Source: an uncultured Anaerovibrio sp.
GTDB lineage: Bacteria; Bacillota; Negativicutes; Selenomonadales; Selenomonadaceae
DNA: 64,000 nucleotides
Direction of reading: 5' to 3'
Assembly (NCBI GenBank): GCA_902786545.1
Contig: CADACU010000010.1
Span: 1 to 64,000 of the forward strand
Below are positions 24,187 to 33,330 of the stretch, piece by piece (the first letter of the stretch is position 1; every line of letters starts with the position of its first letter). The position numbers and the translations under genes are program-made. Below the pieces are notes generated by a model. It was not told where the DNA came from. It saw only the letters and a list, made by a program, of their open reading frames with translations, and searched no databases.

Positions 24187-24948
24187 ATGAAATTTTCGGT
24201 TTTGGCCAGTGGAAGCAAAGGGAATTGTTCCTTTATTGAGATGGAGGGGAGCTGCCTTTTGGTGGATGCTGGTATAAGTGCAAGAAGGATAAAACAGGAG
24301 CTGGGCAATATTGGTCACTCCATTGAGGATTTGGATGGGATTTTTATTACCCATGAGCATATTGACCATATAAAGGGCTTGGCTACGCTTACCAAGAAAT
24401 ATCGTATTCCGTTGTATAGCCGCCCGGATACCTTTCGGGCTATGAGCTGCTACAATGAGCTGCCAGTGGAATGCATCAATCCGATTATTGATCAGGTACG
24501 GCTGGATAAGCTGACTGTCAGGGCGTTTTCCATTCCACACGATGCGGCTGATCCGGTGGGATACTCCATAATAGGCAGCATCAAGTGTGTGGTGGCAACG
24601 GATATTGGTTTTGTGGACAGCAAGCTCAGGAAAGAGTTGGAAGCAGCCCGGGTTATGGTCTTGGAGGCAAATCATGATGTAGATATGTTGAGAAATGGTG
24701 ATTATCCTTGGCCGCTTAAACAGCGGATATTGAGCAACCGGGGACATTTATCCAATACAGATACGGCATGGGCTCTGGTGAATTTAAAGCAGCGGCCCCA
24801 AACGGTTTTTTTGGCTCATCTGAGTCAGTCCAATAACCTGCCGGATTTGGCCATAAATACAGTACAGCAAATTCTGGACCAACAGGGTGTAAAGAATTTG
24901 GAATTGATTTTGACGAATCAGGACAGATGCGTTAGTGTGGACTTTTAG
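24187..24948 (+). CDS. walJ: YycJ/WalJ-like metallo-beta-lactamase-fold hydrolase
   Basis: About 253 residues. The start at 24187 (MKFSVLASGSKGNC) matches the family N-terminus; upstream ATGs add a non-conserved leader. The metal-binding HxHxDH motif is THEHIDHIKG (about 55-64), followed by IPHDAADPVGY, VATDIGFV, EANHD and a final HLSQSNN. YycJ proteins are predicted nucleases linked to cell-wall and replication control. The order walJ-htrA-rlmH is the tail of the walRK cluster of Firmicutes; here the two-component genes are not adjacent, and the upstream neighbour tex is divergent. Confidence 0.9.
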   Translation: MKFSVLASGSKGNCSFIEMEGSCLLVDAGISARRIKQELGNIGHSIEDLDGIFITHEHIDHIKGLATLTKKYRIPLYSRPDTFRAMSCYNELPVECINPIIDQVRLDKLTVRAFSIPHDAADPVGYSIIGSIKCVVATDIGFVDSKLRKELEAARVMVLEANHDVDMLRNGDYPWPLKQRILSNRGHLSNTDTAWALVNLKQRPQTVFLAHLSQSNNLPDLAINTVQQILDQQGVKNLELILTNQDRCVSVDF

Positions 24949-24987
24949 GGGGATTAACCCCAAAAGATAATGATAGGGGGAAGAAAA

Positions 24988-26073
24988 ATGATTAAGAAGA
25001 AAGGTTTCGTTCAATCCTGCATGCCGGTAGTAATGAGCTTATTGGTGGCAGGCTCCATAATGTTAGGTGGCTGTGGTAACAGCAAGGCGGCCGAGGGGAT
25101 TCCGGCTCCGGCTCCAAACACATCCATTTCTTCTGCAAGAAATACTCCGGTAGTGCAGGCTGCCAAGGCTGTAGGTCCAGCTGTGGTTGGTATTACCAAT
25201 AAAGCCATTGCCAGGGATTTCTTCAATATGCCAAGGGATGTAGAGGGCTATGGTTCCGGCGTAATATTCCGCAAGGATGGCTACATTGTTACTAACAATC
25301 ATGTTATTGAAGGTGCCAAGGAAATTATCGTGTCCCTGTCCGATGGCCGTAGCCTTACCGGCAAGCTGATTGGTGCAGACGAAATTACCGATCTGGCCGT
25401 AGTAAAGGTGGACGCTGATGATTTGCCGGCTGCTGAATTCGGTGATTCCGATGATGTTATGGTGGGAGAACCAGCCATTGCTATTGGTAACCCAATGGGA
25501 TTGGAATTCCAGGGTAGTGTTACCACTGGTGTAATCAGTGCCGTAAACCGTATACTGAATAAGGGCGAAAGCAATATGAAGCTTATCCAGACTGATGCGG
25601 CGATTAACCCTGGCAACTCCGGTGGAGCATTGGTAAATGCAGATGGCAAGGTAATCGGTATCAATTCCCAGAAGATTGTGACCAACGCAGTTGAAGGCAT
25701 GGGATTTGCCATTCCAATCAATACCGTTAGAAGTGTAGTGGAAGACCTTATGACGCATGGTCAGGTTATTCGGCCATATCTGGGTGTTGGGGTGTTCGAC
25801 AAGGAAAGTGCGGCACGCCAGGGCTATATACTGAATATTAAATCCGGTGTATATGTAGAACGGGTAACTTTGGATGGCCCGGCTGGACGGGCTGGCATTC
25901 GTCGTGGGGATATTATTTTGGCTGTAGGCGGTACTGAAGTAAATACTGTAGGTGAGCTACGGGCTGCTATTATCGCCCACAAGGTTGGTGAGACCGTGGA
26001 TGTGAAGTACAGTTCCAACGGTTCAACCTACACTGTCAGCGTTAAACTGGATGCTATGCCAAAAGAGGACTAA
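24988..26073 (+). CDS. htrA: HtrA/DegP-type serine protease, lipoprotein
   Basis: About 361 residues. The start was chosen by AGGGGGAAG. The N-terminus is a lipoprotein signal with the lipobox LGGC, followed by a Pro/Ala-rich linker. The trypsin-like domain has the triad His (TNNHVIEG), Asp (EITDLAVVKVD) and Ser (INPGNSGGALVN). One PDZ domain closes the protein (PYLGVGVFD ... GPAGRAGIRRGDIILAVGG). It should degrade or refold misfolded proteins in the cell envelope. A lipid anchor in place of the usual transmembrane anchor fits a diderm cell. It lies between walJ and rlmH in one operon. Confidence 0.94.
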   Translation: MIKKKGFVQSCMPVVMSLLVAGSIMLGGCGNSKAAEGIPAPAPNTSISSARNTPVVQAAKAVGPAVVGITNKAIARDFFNMPRDVEGYGSGVIFRKDGYIVTNNHVIEGAKEIIVSLSDGRSLTGKLIGADEITDLAVVKVDADDLPAAEFGDSDDVMVGEPAIAIGNPMGLEFQGSVTTGVISAVNRILNKGESNMKLIQTDAAINPGNSGGALVNADGKVIGINSQKIVTNAVEGMGFAIPINTVRSVVEDLMTHGQVIRPYLGVGVFDKESAARQGYILNIKSGVYVERVTLDGPAGRAGIRRGDIILAVGGTEVNTVGELRAAIIAHKVGETVDVKYSSNGSTYTVSVKLDAMPKED

Positions 26074-26079
26074 TTCCCA

Positions 26080-26559
26080 ATGAAAATAAGCATAGTTGCC
26101 GCAGGGAAGCTCAAGGAAAAATATTTGACGGAGGGTATAAAGGAGTTTTTAAAACGACTGACTCCCTTTGCCAATGTTAATATCATTGAAATAAATGAAG
26201 AAAAGATGAAGGATAATCCATCCGAGGCAGAAAAACAGCAGGTACTGGCCCAAGAGGGCCAGCGTCTGCTAAAGCAGGTGCCGGAGGGCAGTTATCTGAT
26301 TGTCCTGGATGTTTATGGAAAAAATCTTTCTTCCGAGGAATTGGCGGCCAAAATTGACAGCCTGGCTCTCAATGGCAAAAGCCATATCACCTTCCTTATC
26401 GGTGGGGCTTTTGGACTTTCTCAGGAGGTGCGTCAGGCAGCCGATTTGCTGTTGAGCTTTTCTAATATGACCTTTACCCACCAGATGGTACGGCTTCTGT
26501 TGGTGGAGCAAATTTACCGGGCCTTTAAGATAAACCGGGGAGAAAAATATCACTGGTAG
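26080..26559 (+). CDS. rlmH: 23S rRNA pseudouridine1915-N3 methyltransferase RlmH
   Basis: A 159-residue SPOUT-class methyltransferase. Conserved features: the start MKISIVAAGKLKEKYLTEGIKEF, the ITFLIGGAFGLSQEV SAM-binding knot, and the end MTFTHQMVRLLLVEQIYRAFKINRGEKYHW, the family's invariant C-terminus. It methylates helix 69 of 23S rRNA on the 70S ribosome. It follows htrA by 6 bp and is closed by a terminator. Confidence 0.97.
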   Translation: MKISIVAAGKLKEKYLTEGIKEFLKRLTPFANVNIIEINEEKMKDNPSEAEKQQVLAQEGQRLLKQVPEGSYLIVLDVYGKNLSSEELAAKIDSLALNGKSHITFLIGGAFGLSQEVRQAADLLLSFSNMTFTHQMVRLLLVEQIYRAFKINRGEKYHW

Positions 26560-26571
26560 ATATATCCAATA

Positions 26572-26612
26572 AAAAATGCTGATTTCCCAAAGCTGGAAAT
26601 CAGCATTTTAAT
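26572..26612. terminator. Bidirectional terminator
   Basis: AAAATGCTGATTTCC and GGAAATCAGCATTTT arms between the convergent rlmH and Lrp-family genes. Confidence 0.9.
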
Positions 26613-26638
26613 TTCATATTCAGTCTTTCGAGGTAAAA

Positions 26639-27085
26639 TTATTCCACCGTAACAGACGGCCTGTCCACAATGGAGGACAGCACCACAATAGTTTGTGTCT
26701 TAACCACACCTGGCTGCTCTTTGATGCGGTTTAACAGAGCTTCAAGGGAACTGGTATTTTGGGTAATAATCTTTAATGAATAATCGAAATCGCCGGTAAT
26801 ATAAAAACATTCCTTGATATCCGGCTCATCAACAACAAATTTAGTAAAGCTTTCACCATGACTTGGACTGTCAATGCTGAGGAAAATTATGGCCATCAGC
26901 TGTTTGTCCACGAGGGCAGGGTCCAAAATGGCCGTATATTGCTTTATTACTCCGGCGGCCTCCAGCTTGCGTAAGCGTTCGCTGATTGCTGGCATGGACA
27001 GAGAAATCTCGGAACTAAGGACAGAAATCGTCACACGGGCATTTTCTTGCAGTCGTTTAAGAATTTTCTTATCAATATCATCCAT
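26639..27085 (-). CDS. Lrp/AsnC-family transcriptional regulator
   Basis: About 148 residues. The N-terminal helix-turn-helix (MDDIDKKILKRLQENARVTI, LSMPAISERLRKLEAAGVI) and C-terminal RAM ligand-binding domain (VKECFYITGDFDYSLKII-like ITGDFDY motif; LNRIKEQPGVVKTQTIVVLS) are both complete. The ATG at 27085 is preferred over an in-frame GTG slightly upstream. These proteins sense amino acids or related effectors. It is divergent from the PBP gene and has no obvious metabolic partner beside it. Confidence 0.92.
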   Translation of the reverse strand: MDDIDKKILKRLQENARVTISVLSSEISLSMPAISERLRKLEAAGVIKQYTAILDPALVDKQLMAIIFLSIDSPSHGESFTKFVVDEPDIKECFYITGDFDYSLKIITQNTSSLEALLNRIKEQPGVVKTQTIVVLSSIVDRPSVTVE

Positions 27086-27277
27086 TTTTAACACCACCAT
27101 TCTGCCTACATTATACCAATGAAAAGATAAAAAAGTAAACTTTTATCTTTAAAATAGCAAAAAAATAATTTTTTTTCCACATTTTATCAAATTTTATTTT
27201 GCGAGCGTTAAATTTTGGCATTTGTTTAATAATAGTGTAAAATATAAAGTTAGAAAAGTGTAATTTGGAGTAATAAT

Positions 27278-29251
27278 ATGGCGAAAAAACAGGTAAATTT
27301 AAACGCAAGGATTTTTTTTCTGTACATGGGAATGACCCTTCTTTTCTTGGTGCTTATAGTCCGCTTCGGTATTTTACAGATTTTTCAGCACCAGGAAATG
27401 ACTGAAAGGGCTTTGGCTGCCGCTCAGGATAATGTGGTCAGGCAGTCACCCCGAGGGAAAATATTGGACCGTAATGGTCGGGAGTTGGCTATAAGCCGTA
27501 TAGCCAAGCTTTTGGTAGTTCGTCCTGACCGGGTGGGCAGTGAGGAAGATATACAGGTGTTGGCTGCGGAGCTGAGCCCTATTGTGGGGATAAAGGCGGA
27601 GGAAATTGCCAACAATATCCGGGAAGGCGGCACTTATTATGCAGTGAAGCATGGTCTGGAAAGTGACGAGGAAGCGGCTATTAACCAGCTGAAAAAGGAC
27701 AAGGGTTATGAGTGTATTTGGATGGATGATGAGGTCAAGCGCTGTTATCCAAATGATATGCTGGCAGCCAATGTCATCGGCTTTATCGGTATGGAGGACA
27801 AAGGCCTGGCCGGATTGGAGTATTCCTTGGACAGTGTGGTCAAGGGGGATGTGCAGGAGGACAATGTTATCACCGATATGAAGGGGCAGACTATTTTTGA
27901 TTCCATTTTCTCTCTGTCCCAGCATCGTTATCAGGGGGATAACTGCAAAACCGTTACGCTGACCATTGATGCCTCCATGCAGTTTATTGTGGAGCAGACA
28001 TTGGATAAGGCCATGCTGGATAACAATCCAAAATCAGTTACAGCGATTGTTATGGACCCAAAGACTGGCGAGGTCCTGGCTATGGCTTCCCGTCCAAGCT
28101 ATAATCCAAATAAATTTGGCGATTATTCTATGGATGCCATGCGAAATATTGCGGTATCGGATATTTATGAGCCTGGTTCCACATTTAAATCTATTGTAGC
28201 CGGTGCGGCCCTGGAGGATGGTGTAGTAACGCCGGATCAGACCTTCTATGACCCGGGCCGGATTACTGTATCAGAAAAACATATTCAAAACTGGAACGGC
28301 GAAAGCTTTGGTACTGTTACCTTTACTGATATTGTTAAAAATTCAATTAACACCTGTTTTGCCATGATTGGGCAGATACTTACGGGTAAGCGGCTGAACG
28401 AGTATGCCAGAAATTTCGGTTTTGGTGAAATTACTGGCATAGAACTGCCGGGAGAGGAACCGGGGATGCTCTTTGAATCCAGTGAAATGCTGGACTCAGA
28501 TGTGGCTACCATGTCCATTGGCCAGAGTATTGCGGTGACGCCATTGCAGCTGGTAACGGCTATGTCGGCCATTGCCAATGATGGTGTATTGCTAAAGCCA
28601 CATATTGTTAAGGAAATAACCAATGCTGATGGCTCGGTATACAAAGAAAATGGCCGGGAAGAGGTGCGCCGGGTTTTGAGCTCAGCCACGGATAAGACCC
28701 TGATGGGGCTGTTGGAGCAGGTTGTTGCTACAGGTGGTGGACAAAAAGCCCAGGTAAAGGGCTATCGAGTGGCCGGCAAAACCGGTACGGCCCAAAAAAT
28801 TAACAAGGATACTGCCGGATATATGGAGGGGCGCTATATTGCTTCGTTCTGTGGTTTTGCCCCTGTGGAAAATCCTGAACTGGTAGTATTGGTTATTATT
28901 GATGATCCGACCTCCGGGGAATTTTATGGTGGTCAGATTGCGGCACCGGTGGCCAGTGAGATTTTCTCCCAGCTGCTACGCTACAAGCACATTGAACCAT
29001 CATCGGACCCGTTTGCCGATATGGACAAGAACAATAAGAATCTGCCACAGTATGAGGTGACGAAAGCACCGCCAGGGAAACAGGTTATGCCTGATTTACA
29101 TGGCTTGAGTATTCGGGAGGTTTCCCAAAAGCTGGGGGAACTGGGAATAGGCTTGAGCATTCAAGGGACGGGATTGTCCTCCGGACAGAGCATACCTGCC
29201 AATACTGTGGTGGAGCCGGGAACCAGCGTTACAGTATATTTCACTCCATAG
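27278..29251 (+). CDS. Class B penicillin-binding protein with PASTA domain (SpoVD/FtsI-like)
   Basis: A 657-residue peptidoglycan transpeptidase. There is a single N-terminal transmembrane anchor (about 10-32), the class B dimerisation domain with SPRGKILDRNGRELA, and a transpeptidase domain with the serine motif GSTFK (about 302), SxN as NSINT (about 353) and KTGTA (about 501). A C-terminal PASTA domain (about 592-657) begins VMPDLHGLSIREV. PASTA plus the mid-length points to the SpoVD/PBP2x branch. It is not in a division (mra) cluster; the neighbours are rapZ-yvcK-whiA. The role could be septal or spore-cortex synthesis. Confidence 0.93.
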   Translation: MAKKQVNLNARIFFLYMGMTLLFLVLIVRFGILQIFQHQEMTERALAAAQDNVVRQSPRGKILDRNGRELAISRIAKLLVVRPDRVGSEEDIQVLAAELSPIVGIKAEEIANNIREGGTYYAVKHGLESDEEAAINQLKKDKGYECIWMDDEVKRCYPNDMLAANVIGFIGMEDKGLAGLEYSLDSVVKGDVQEDNVITDMKGQTIFDSIFSLSQHRYQGDNCKTVTLTIDASMQFIVEQTLDKAMLDNNPKSVTAIVMDPKTGEVLAMASRPSYNPNKFGDYSMDAMRNIAVSDIYEPGSTFKSIVAGAALEDGVVTPDQTFYDPGRITVSEKHIQNWNGESFGTVTFTDIVKNSINTCFAMIGQILTGKRLNEYARNFGFGEITGIELPGEEPGMLFESSEMLDSDVATMSIGQSIAVTPLQLVTAMSAIANDGVLLKPHIVKEITNADGSVYKENGREEVRRVLSSATDKTLMGLLEQVVATGGGQKAQVKGYRVAGKTGTAQKINKDTAGYMEGRYIASFCGFAPVENPELVVLVIIDDPTSGEFYGGQIAAPVASEIFSQLLRYKHIEPSSDPFADMDKNNKNLPQYEVTKAPPGKQVMPDLHGLSIREVSQKLGELGIGLSIQGTGLSSGQSIPANTVVEPGTSVTVYFTP

Positions 29252-29278
29252 GCTGATGGGCCGGGAAAGGATGGTATA

Positions 29279-30073
29279 ATGAAAGCAAAACTTTTTGTTA
29301 CTGATATGGATGGTACCTTGTTGAACAGTCAACGGAAAATTACTGACAAGGTCAAGCTGGCTATTAAAAAAGCTGTGAAAGCCGGGGTGATATTTACGGT
29401 TGCTACCGGGCGTATGCATATTTCGACTCTGCCGTATGTGCAGGAGTTGGGCATCGATGTGCCTGTAATCACCTATAATGGGGCTTTGATAAAATACGCA
29501 TCCGGAGATGAGGTCTTTGCCTCCTATCTGGATAAGCAGCTGGTCCAATTATTGGTTGATTATGCCCAGGAACAAAATATCCATATTCAATTGTATAGTG
29601 ATGATAAATTGTATTATTCCCAGGAAAATGAACTGTCGAAGTTTTATCAGACGGCGGCAGGTGTTACGGGGCATCCGGTGGGGGATGCTTTGGTTGAATA
29701 TATGGACAAGGTTCCCAAGCTGCTGCTTATCGGAAGAAACCCTGAGGAGGCAGATCGGGCGGCCAGGGATATTGCGGCAAAGTTTGCCGGGCAAATCGTG
29801 GCGGTAAAATCCACACCGATTTATGTGGAGCTGATTAAGCCGGGAATCAATAAGGCCTCAGCCATTGCTAAAATGGCCGAGATTTATAAGGTTCCGTCAG
29901 AAGCCATATTGGCCATTGGGGATTCCAACAATGATATAACCATGCTGCAGTCCGCTCATTACGGTGTAGCTATGGGTAATGCCAACGCGGATGTGAAAAG
30001 GATTGCGAAATATCAGGTGGCAGACTGTGACCATGATGGTATTGCGGAAGCCATAGAGCGTTTTTGCTTTTAA
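29279..30073 (+). CDS. Cof-type HAD-superfamily phosphatase
   Basis: A 264-residue HAD hydrolase of class IIB. Motif I is VTDMDGTLLNSQ (nucleophile and acid aspartates), motif II VATGRMH, motif III with the Lys of KPGINKASAI, and motif IV IGDSNNDITML. The large C2 cap between motifs II and III is typical of Cof/YidA proteins, which dephosphorylate sugar phosphates or flavin-type substrates. The substrate cannot be read from the sequence. The gene sits between the PBP and rapZ with short gaps and is probably in the same transcript. Confidence 0.92.
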   Translation: MKAKLFVTDMDGTLLNSQRKITDKVKLAIKKAVKAGVIFTVATGRMHISTLPYVQELGIDVPVITYNGALIKYASGDEVFASYLDKQLVQLLVDYAQEQNIHIQLYSDDKLYYSQENELSKFYQTAAGVTGHPVGDALVEYMDKVPKLLLIGRNPEEADRAARDIAAKFAGQIVAVKSTPIYVELIKPGINKASAIAKMAEIYKVPSEAILAIGDSNNDITMLQSAHYGVAMGNANADVKRIAKYQVADCDHDGIAEAIERFCF

Positions 30074-30115
30074 ACATATAGAGAAGACTTCCTGAATGGA
30101 GAAAAGGAGGCTGTT

Positions 30116-31018
30116 ATGGATAGAGACGACAAAATGAATTTTATCATTGTAACAGGTATGTCCGGAGCAGGAAAAACCCAGGCCTGCCGTTATATGGAGG
30201 ATGTGGGATATTTCGTTATCGACAACCTGCCCCCTGTGTTTATTCCTAAATTTGCAGAGCTGTGCCGTCATTCCGGCGGCCATGTCAACAAGGTAGTATT
30301 GGTGGTGGATACCCGCAGCCGAGAATTTTTTGATACCTTTATTCATGTTTTGGAAAATATGGATCGGGATAATCAGCCATATGTAATGTTGTTTATGGAT
30401 GCATCAGATGCAGCTATTATACGCCGTTACAAAGAGACCAGACGGCGGCATCCAATGGCGCCTAGCTCCCGTATCAGCGAGGGGGTGGCCAAGGAGCGGG
30501 AACGACTGGCTCCGATTCGCAACAAGGCTACATATATTATTGATACATCTGATTTAAAGAAAATTGAGTTGAAGGAAAAAATACTGAAGCTGTTTGCAAC
30601 CAAGGAAGGCGAAAAGATTAACATCAATGTAATGTCCTTTGGTTTCAAATTTGGTATGCCGTTGGATGCAGATTTGGTATTTGATGTGCGTTTCCTGCCT
30701 AACCCGTTTTATGTTGAATCCATGCGCCACAAGAGTGGTGCAGTGCCAGAGGTGGCCCAGTATATTGAGCAATACCCGGTGACAAAGGAATTTGAGCAGC
30801 ATTTGGACGGTATGATAGATTTTCTTATTCCGCAGTATGTCAAAGAAGGGAAAATGCAGCTGGTGATTGCCATAGGCTGTACTGGTGGTATGCACCGGTC
30901 CGTGTTTATCGCCAAGCATATTTTTGACAGGCTGAAGGACATGGGCTATCAGGTCAATCTGGAGCATCGTGATTTGATGAAGAACGATGTGTGGGAGCAT
31001 GTCCGGGAAGAGCGTTAA
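30116..31018 (+). CDS. rapZ: RapZ-family nucleotide-binding protein (YvcJ)
   Basis: A 300-residue RapZ/YvcJ protein. The Walker A motif is VTGMSGAGKTQA (about 11-22); FVIDNLPP and VVDTRSREFF follow in the NTPase domain. The C-terminal domain carries the family signature DVRFLPNPFY and IGCTGGMHRSVFIA, then VNLEHRD. In E. coli RapZ controls the glmZ/glmS circuit; in Gram-positive bacteria YvcJ hydrolyses nucleotides and affects competence. The first ATG was kept because AAAGGAGG lies 6 nt before it. It forms the conserved triad with yvcK and whiA. Confidence 0.96.
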   Translation: MDRDDKMNFIIVTGMSGAGKTQACRYMEDVGYFVIDNLPPVFIPKFAELCRHSGGHVNKVVLVVDTRSREFFDTFIHVLENMDRDNQPYVMLFMDASDAAIIRRYKETRRRHPMAPSSRISEGVAKERERLAPIRNKATYIIDTSDLKKIELKEKILKLFATKEGEKININVMSFGFKFGMPLDADLVFDVRFLPNPFYVESMRHKSGAVPEVAQYIEQYPVTKEFEQHLDGMIDFLIPQYVKEGKMQLVIAIGCTGGMHRSVFIAKHIFDRLKDMGYQVNLEHRDLMKNDVWEHVREER

Positions 31019-31030
31019 GGAGTAATAAAG

Positions 31031-32344
31031 ATGAGCTTTCTAAAATGGCTGTATCCAGGAATGAAGTTTAAACGCTGGCTGCTGCTGTTTGCCAGTGGCG
31101 TTATGTTGGCCAGCCTGGGCATAGCGATTATGTTTAACTACAAATACATAGATAGCATTGAGGAAGCCATATTCCGCACGGTATATCTGTGGTCCGGGGA
31201 ATACACCTATACGGCCACCGGAATTATCGGCTCGGTGGTGGTGATTTTAGGCTTTGCTATTATGGTATTGGCGGCTAAATTTATTATTCAGTCGGTAGTT
31301 TCAGTGGTTTATCCATCCAGCTCAGAGAAGCTGGTAGATCTTATTTATGAAAAGCGGATGCTGGGCAAGGGGCCGGCTGTTACCGTAGTAGGTGGCGGGC
31401 ACGGGCTTTCCGTCTTGCTTCGTGGCATCAAACAGGTGACTACCAATGTTACAGCAGTAGTCACAGTGGCCGATGATGGTGGCTCTTCTGGTCGGCTGCG
31501 GGAAGAACTGGGGATAATTCCACCGGGAGATTTGCGAAATTGCCTGGTGGCTTTGGCTGATACCGAGCCCTTGATGGAAAAACTGTTCCAGCATCGGTTT
31601 GGTGGAAACAGTACTTTGTCTGGTCATAGCTTTGGCAATCTGTTTATAGCGGCCATGGCAGAGGTTACCGGTGATGTGGAGACGGCGTTGATTGAGTCTT
31701 CCAAGGTTCTGGCCGTGAAGGGCCGGGTTTTGCCGGCCAGCAAAGAGCATGTGCGATTGGATGCCATTATGGAGGACGGCAGTATTGTTTGCGGAGAGTC
31801 AGCTATACCGGAGGCCAAAAAGCGCATTCATCGGGTTAAATTATATCCGGAGCATGTGGAGGCTGTGCAATCCTCCTTGGATGCCATTCGTGATGCCAAT
31901 GCTATTGTGCTGGGCCCGGGCAGTCTGTATACAAGCATTATGCCAAACTTGTTGGTGGAAGGCATTGGTGATGCCATTTGCCGCAGCAAGGCCATTAAAA
32001 TTTATGTCTGCAATGTTATGACCCAGCCGGGAGAAACAGATGGCTATACTGCCTCCATGCATGTCAAGGCTATTTTGGACCATGCGGGACGCCACGCCAT
32101 TGATTATGTCATTGTCAATTCCACCCCGGTCCCAAAGGATATTCGGGAAATGTATGCTGAAAAAGGCTCTTATCCGGTCAAGGTGGATGAAGAAGCCTTG
32201 AATGCACTGGGAGTTGGCTTGATAAAAGCGGATTTGATTACCAGCAAGGATGCGATTCATCATGATCCGAAAAAACTGGCCAGCAATGTAATGCGGGCAA
32301 TATACGGAATTAAGGCTGGGCTGGATGACCTGAAGAAATATTGA
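31031..32344 (+). CDS. yvcK: YvcK/CofD-like UDP-sugar-binding protein
   Basis: A 437-residue protein. The N-terminal ~95 residues contain two transmembrane helices (about 15-35 and 58-80), an extension seen in some Firmicutes. The rest is the YvcK core with VTVVGGGHGLSVLLRGIK, VTVADDGGSSGRLREELG, GDLRNCLVALAD, and LGPGSLYTSIMPNLLV, then NVMTQPGETDGYT. YvcK binds UDP-GlcNAc and related sugars and tunes carbon flow into the cell wall. Membrane anchoring here may place it beside wall synthesis. It is 12 bp after rapZ and 17 bp before whiA. Confidence 0.95.
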   Translation: MSFLKWLYPGMKFKRWLLLFASGVMLASLGIAIMFNYKYIDSIEEAIFRTVYLWSGEYTYTATGIIGSVVVILGFAIMVLAAKFIIQSVVSVVYPSSSEKLVDLIYEKRMLGKGPAVTVVGGGHGLSVLLRGIKQVTTNVTAVVTVADDGGSSGRLREELGIIPPGDLRNCLVALADTEPLMEKLFQHRFGGNSTLSGHSFGNLFIAAMAEVTGDVETALIESSKVLAVKGRVLPASKEHVRLDAIMEDGSIVCGESAIPEAKKRIHRVKLYPEHVEAVQSSLDAIRDANAIVLGPGSLYTSIMPNLLVEGIGDAICRSKAIKIYVCNVMTQPGETDGYTASMHVKAILDHAGRHAIDYVIVNSTPVPKDIREMYAEKGSYPVKVDEEALNALGVGLIKADLITSKDAIHHDPKKLASNVMRAIYGIKAGLDDLKKY

Positions 32345-32361
32345 TGGGAGCTTGGTGAATC

Positions 32362-33330
32362 ATGCCATCATTTGCTGCTGATGTAAAAAATGAGCTAGCC
32401 CATAAACTGGACAAAAAGATATGCTGCCAGACGGCTGAGCTGGCAGCACTTTTGCGTATGGGAGCGTCCATAACCCTTGGGACAAATTTGATGCTGGGGC
32501 TTAGCTTCGTGACTGAAAATGCGGCAGTTGCCCGTAAAACCCTGACTCTTTTGAAGAGTGCCGGGGATGTTCAGACCGAGGTCACGGTAAGCCGCAGTCA
32601 GCGTTTGAAGAAAAATAACCGCTACTCCCTGCGGGTGGTGCCATCCCCCAATGTCAGACCCCTGATGGAACAATTGGGTATGCTGGGCGATACGGAAGGC
32701 TCTATGGGGCGGGATAAAGCACTTTTGAAGAAACAGTGCTGTCGCCGGGCTTATTTACGGGGGGCCTTTATGGGGGGCGGTAGTATAAACCGCCCGGAGG
32801 CCGAATGTCATTTGGAAATGATAACTGACAATTATGGCTTTGCTGATACCATAGTGGGCGTATTAAGACGAATGGGGTTTCCGGCTGGATTTACTGACCG
32901 GAAAAATCATTATCTTATATATATAAAGGACGGAGAGGCCATAATGGACTTTCTCTCCATCATTGGAGCCACAAAATCATTGGATGAGTTTGAAAGTGGC
33001 CGAAATTTGAAGGAGGTCCGCAATCAGGTTAATCGCCTGGTAAATTGCGAGACAGCCAATCTGCAGAAAACAGTGGATGCAGCTCATTATCAAAATGCAT
33101 GTATAAAACTATTGAAGGATAGCGGTGTACTTAATGCTTTGTCCGCTGCTTTGAATAAAACTGCCATCTGCCGGCAGGAAAACCCCGACGCGACATTGGC
33201 GGAATTGGCAGAAATTTTGCTGGTCAGCAAATCATGTGTTAATCATCGGCTGAGGAAGCTGGTGTCATTGGCAGAGGAATTAAAGGAAAAACAGAAGGAG
33301 ACAGGTGAACCTATTGAAAAAAATCATTAA
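32362..33330 (+). CDS. whiA: DNA-binding protein WhiA
   Basis: A 322-residue WhiA with an N-terminal LAGLIDADG-like domain (FAADVKNELAH at the start, RRAYLRGAFMGGGSINRPE in the middle) and a C-terminal helix-turn-helix (about 225-305; LKEVRNQVNRLVNCETANLQKTVDAAHYQ, NPDATLAELAEILLVSKSCVNHRLRKL). It regulates cell division and chromosome segregation in Bacillus and sporulation in Streptomyces. It ends inside the start of the polysaccharide deacetylase gene (overlap about 26 bp). Confidence 0.96.
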   Translation: MPSFAADVKNELAHKLDKKICCQTAELAALLRMGASITLGTNLMLGLSFVTENAAVARKTLTLLKSAGDVQTEVTVSRSQRLKKNNRYSLRVVPSPNVRPLMEQLGMLGDTEGSMGRDKALLKKQCCRRAYLRGAFMGGGSINRPEAECHLEMITDNYGFADTIVGVLRRMGFPAGFTDRKNHYLIYIKDGEAIMDFLSIIGATKSLDEFESGRNLKEVRNQVNRLVNCETANLQKTVDAAHYQNACIKLLKDSGVLNALSAALNKTAICRQENPDATLAELAEILLVSKSCVNHRLRKLVSLAEELKEKQKETGEPIEKNH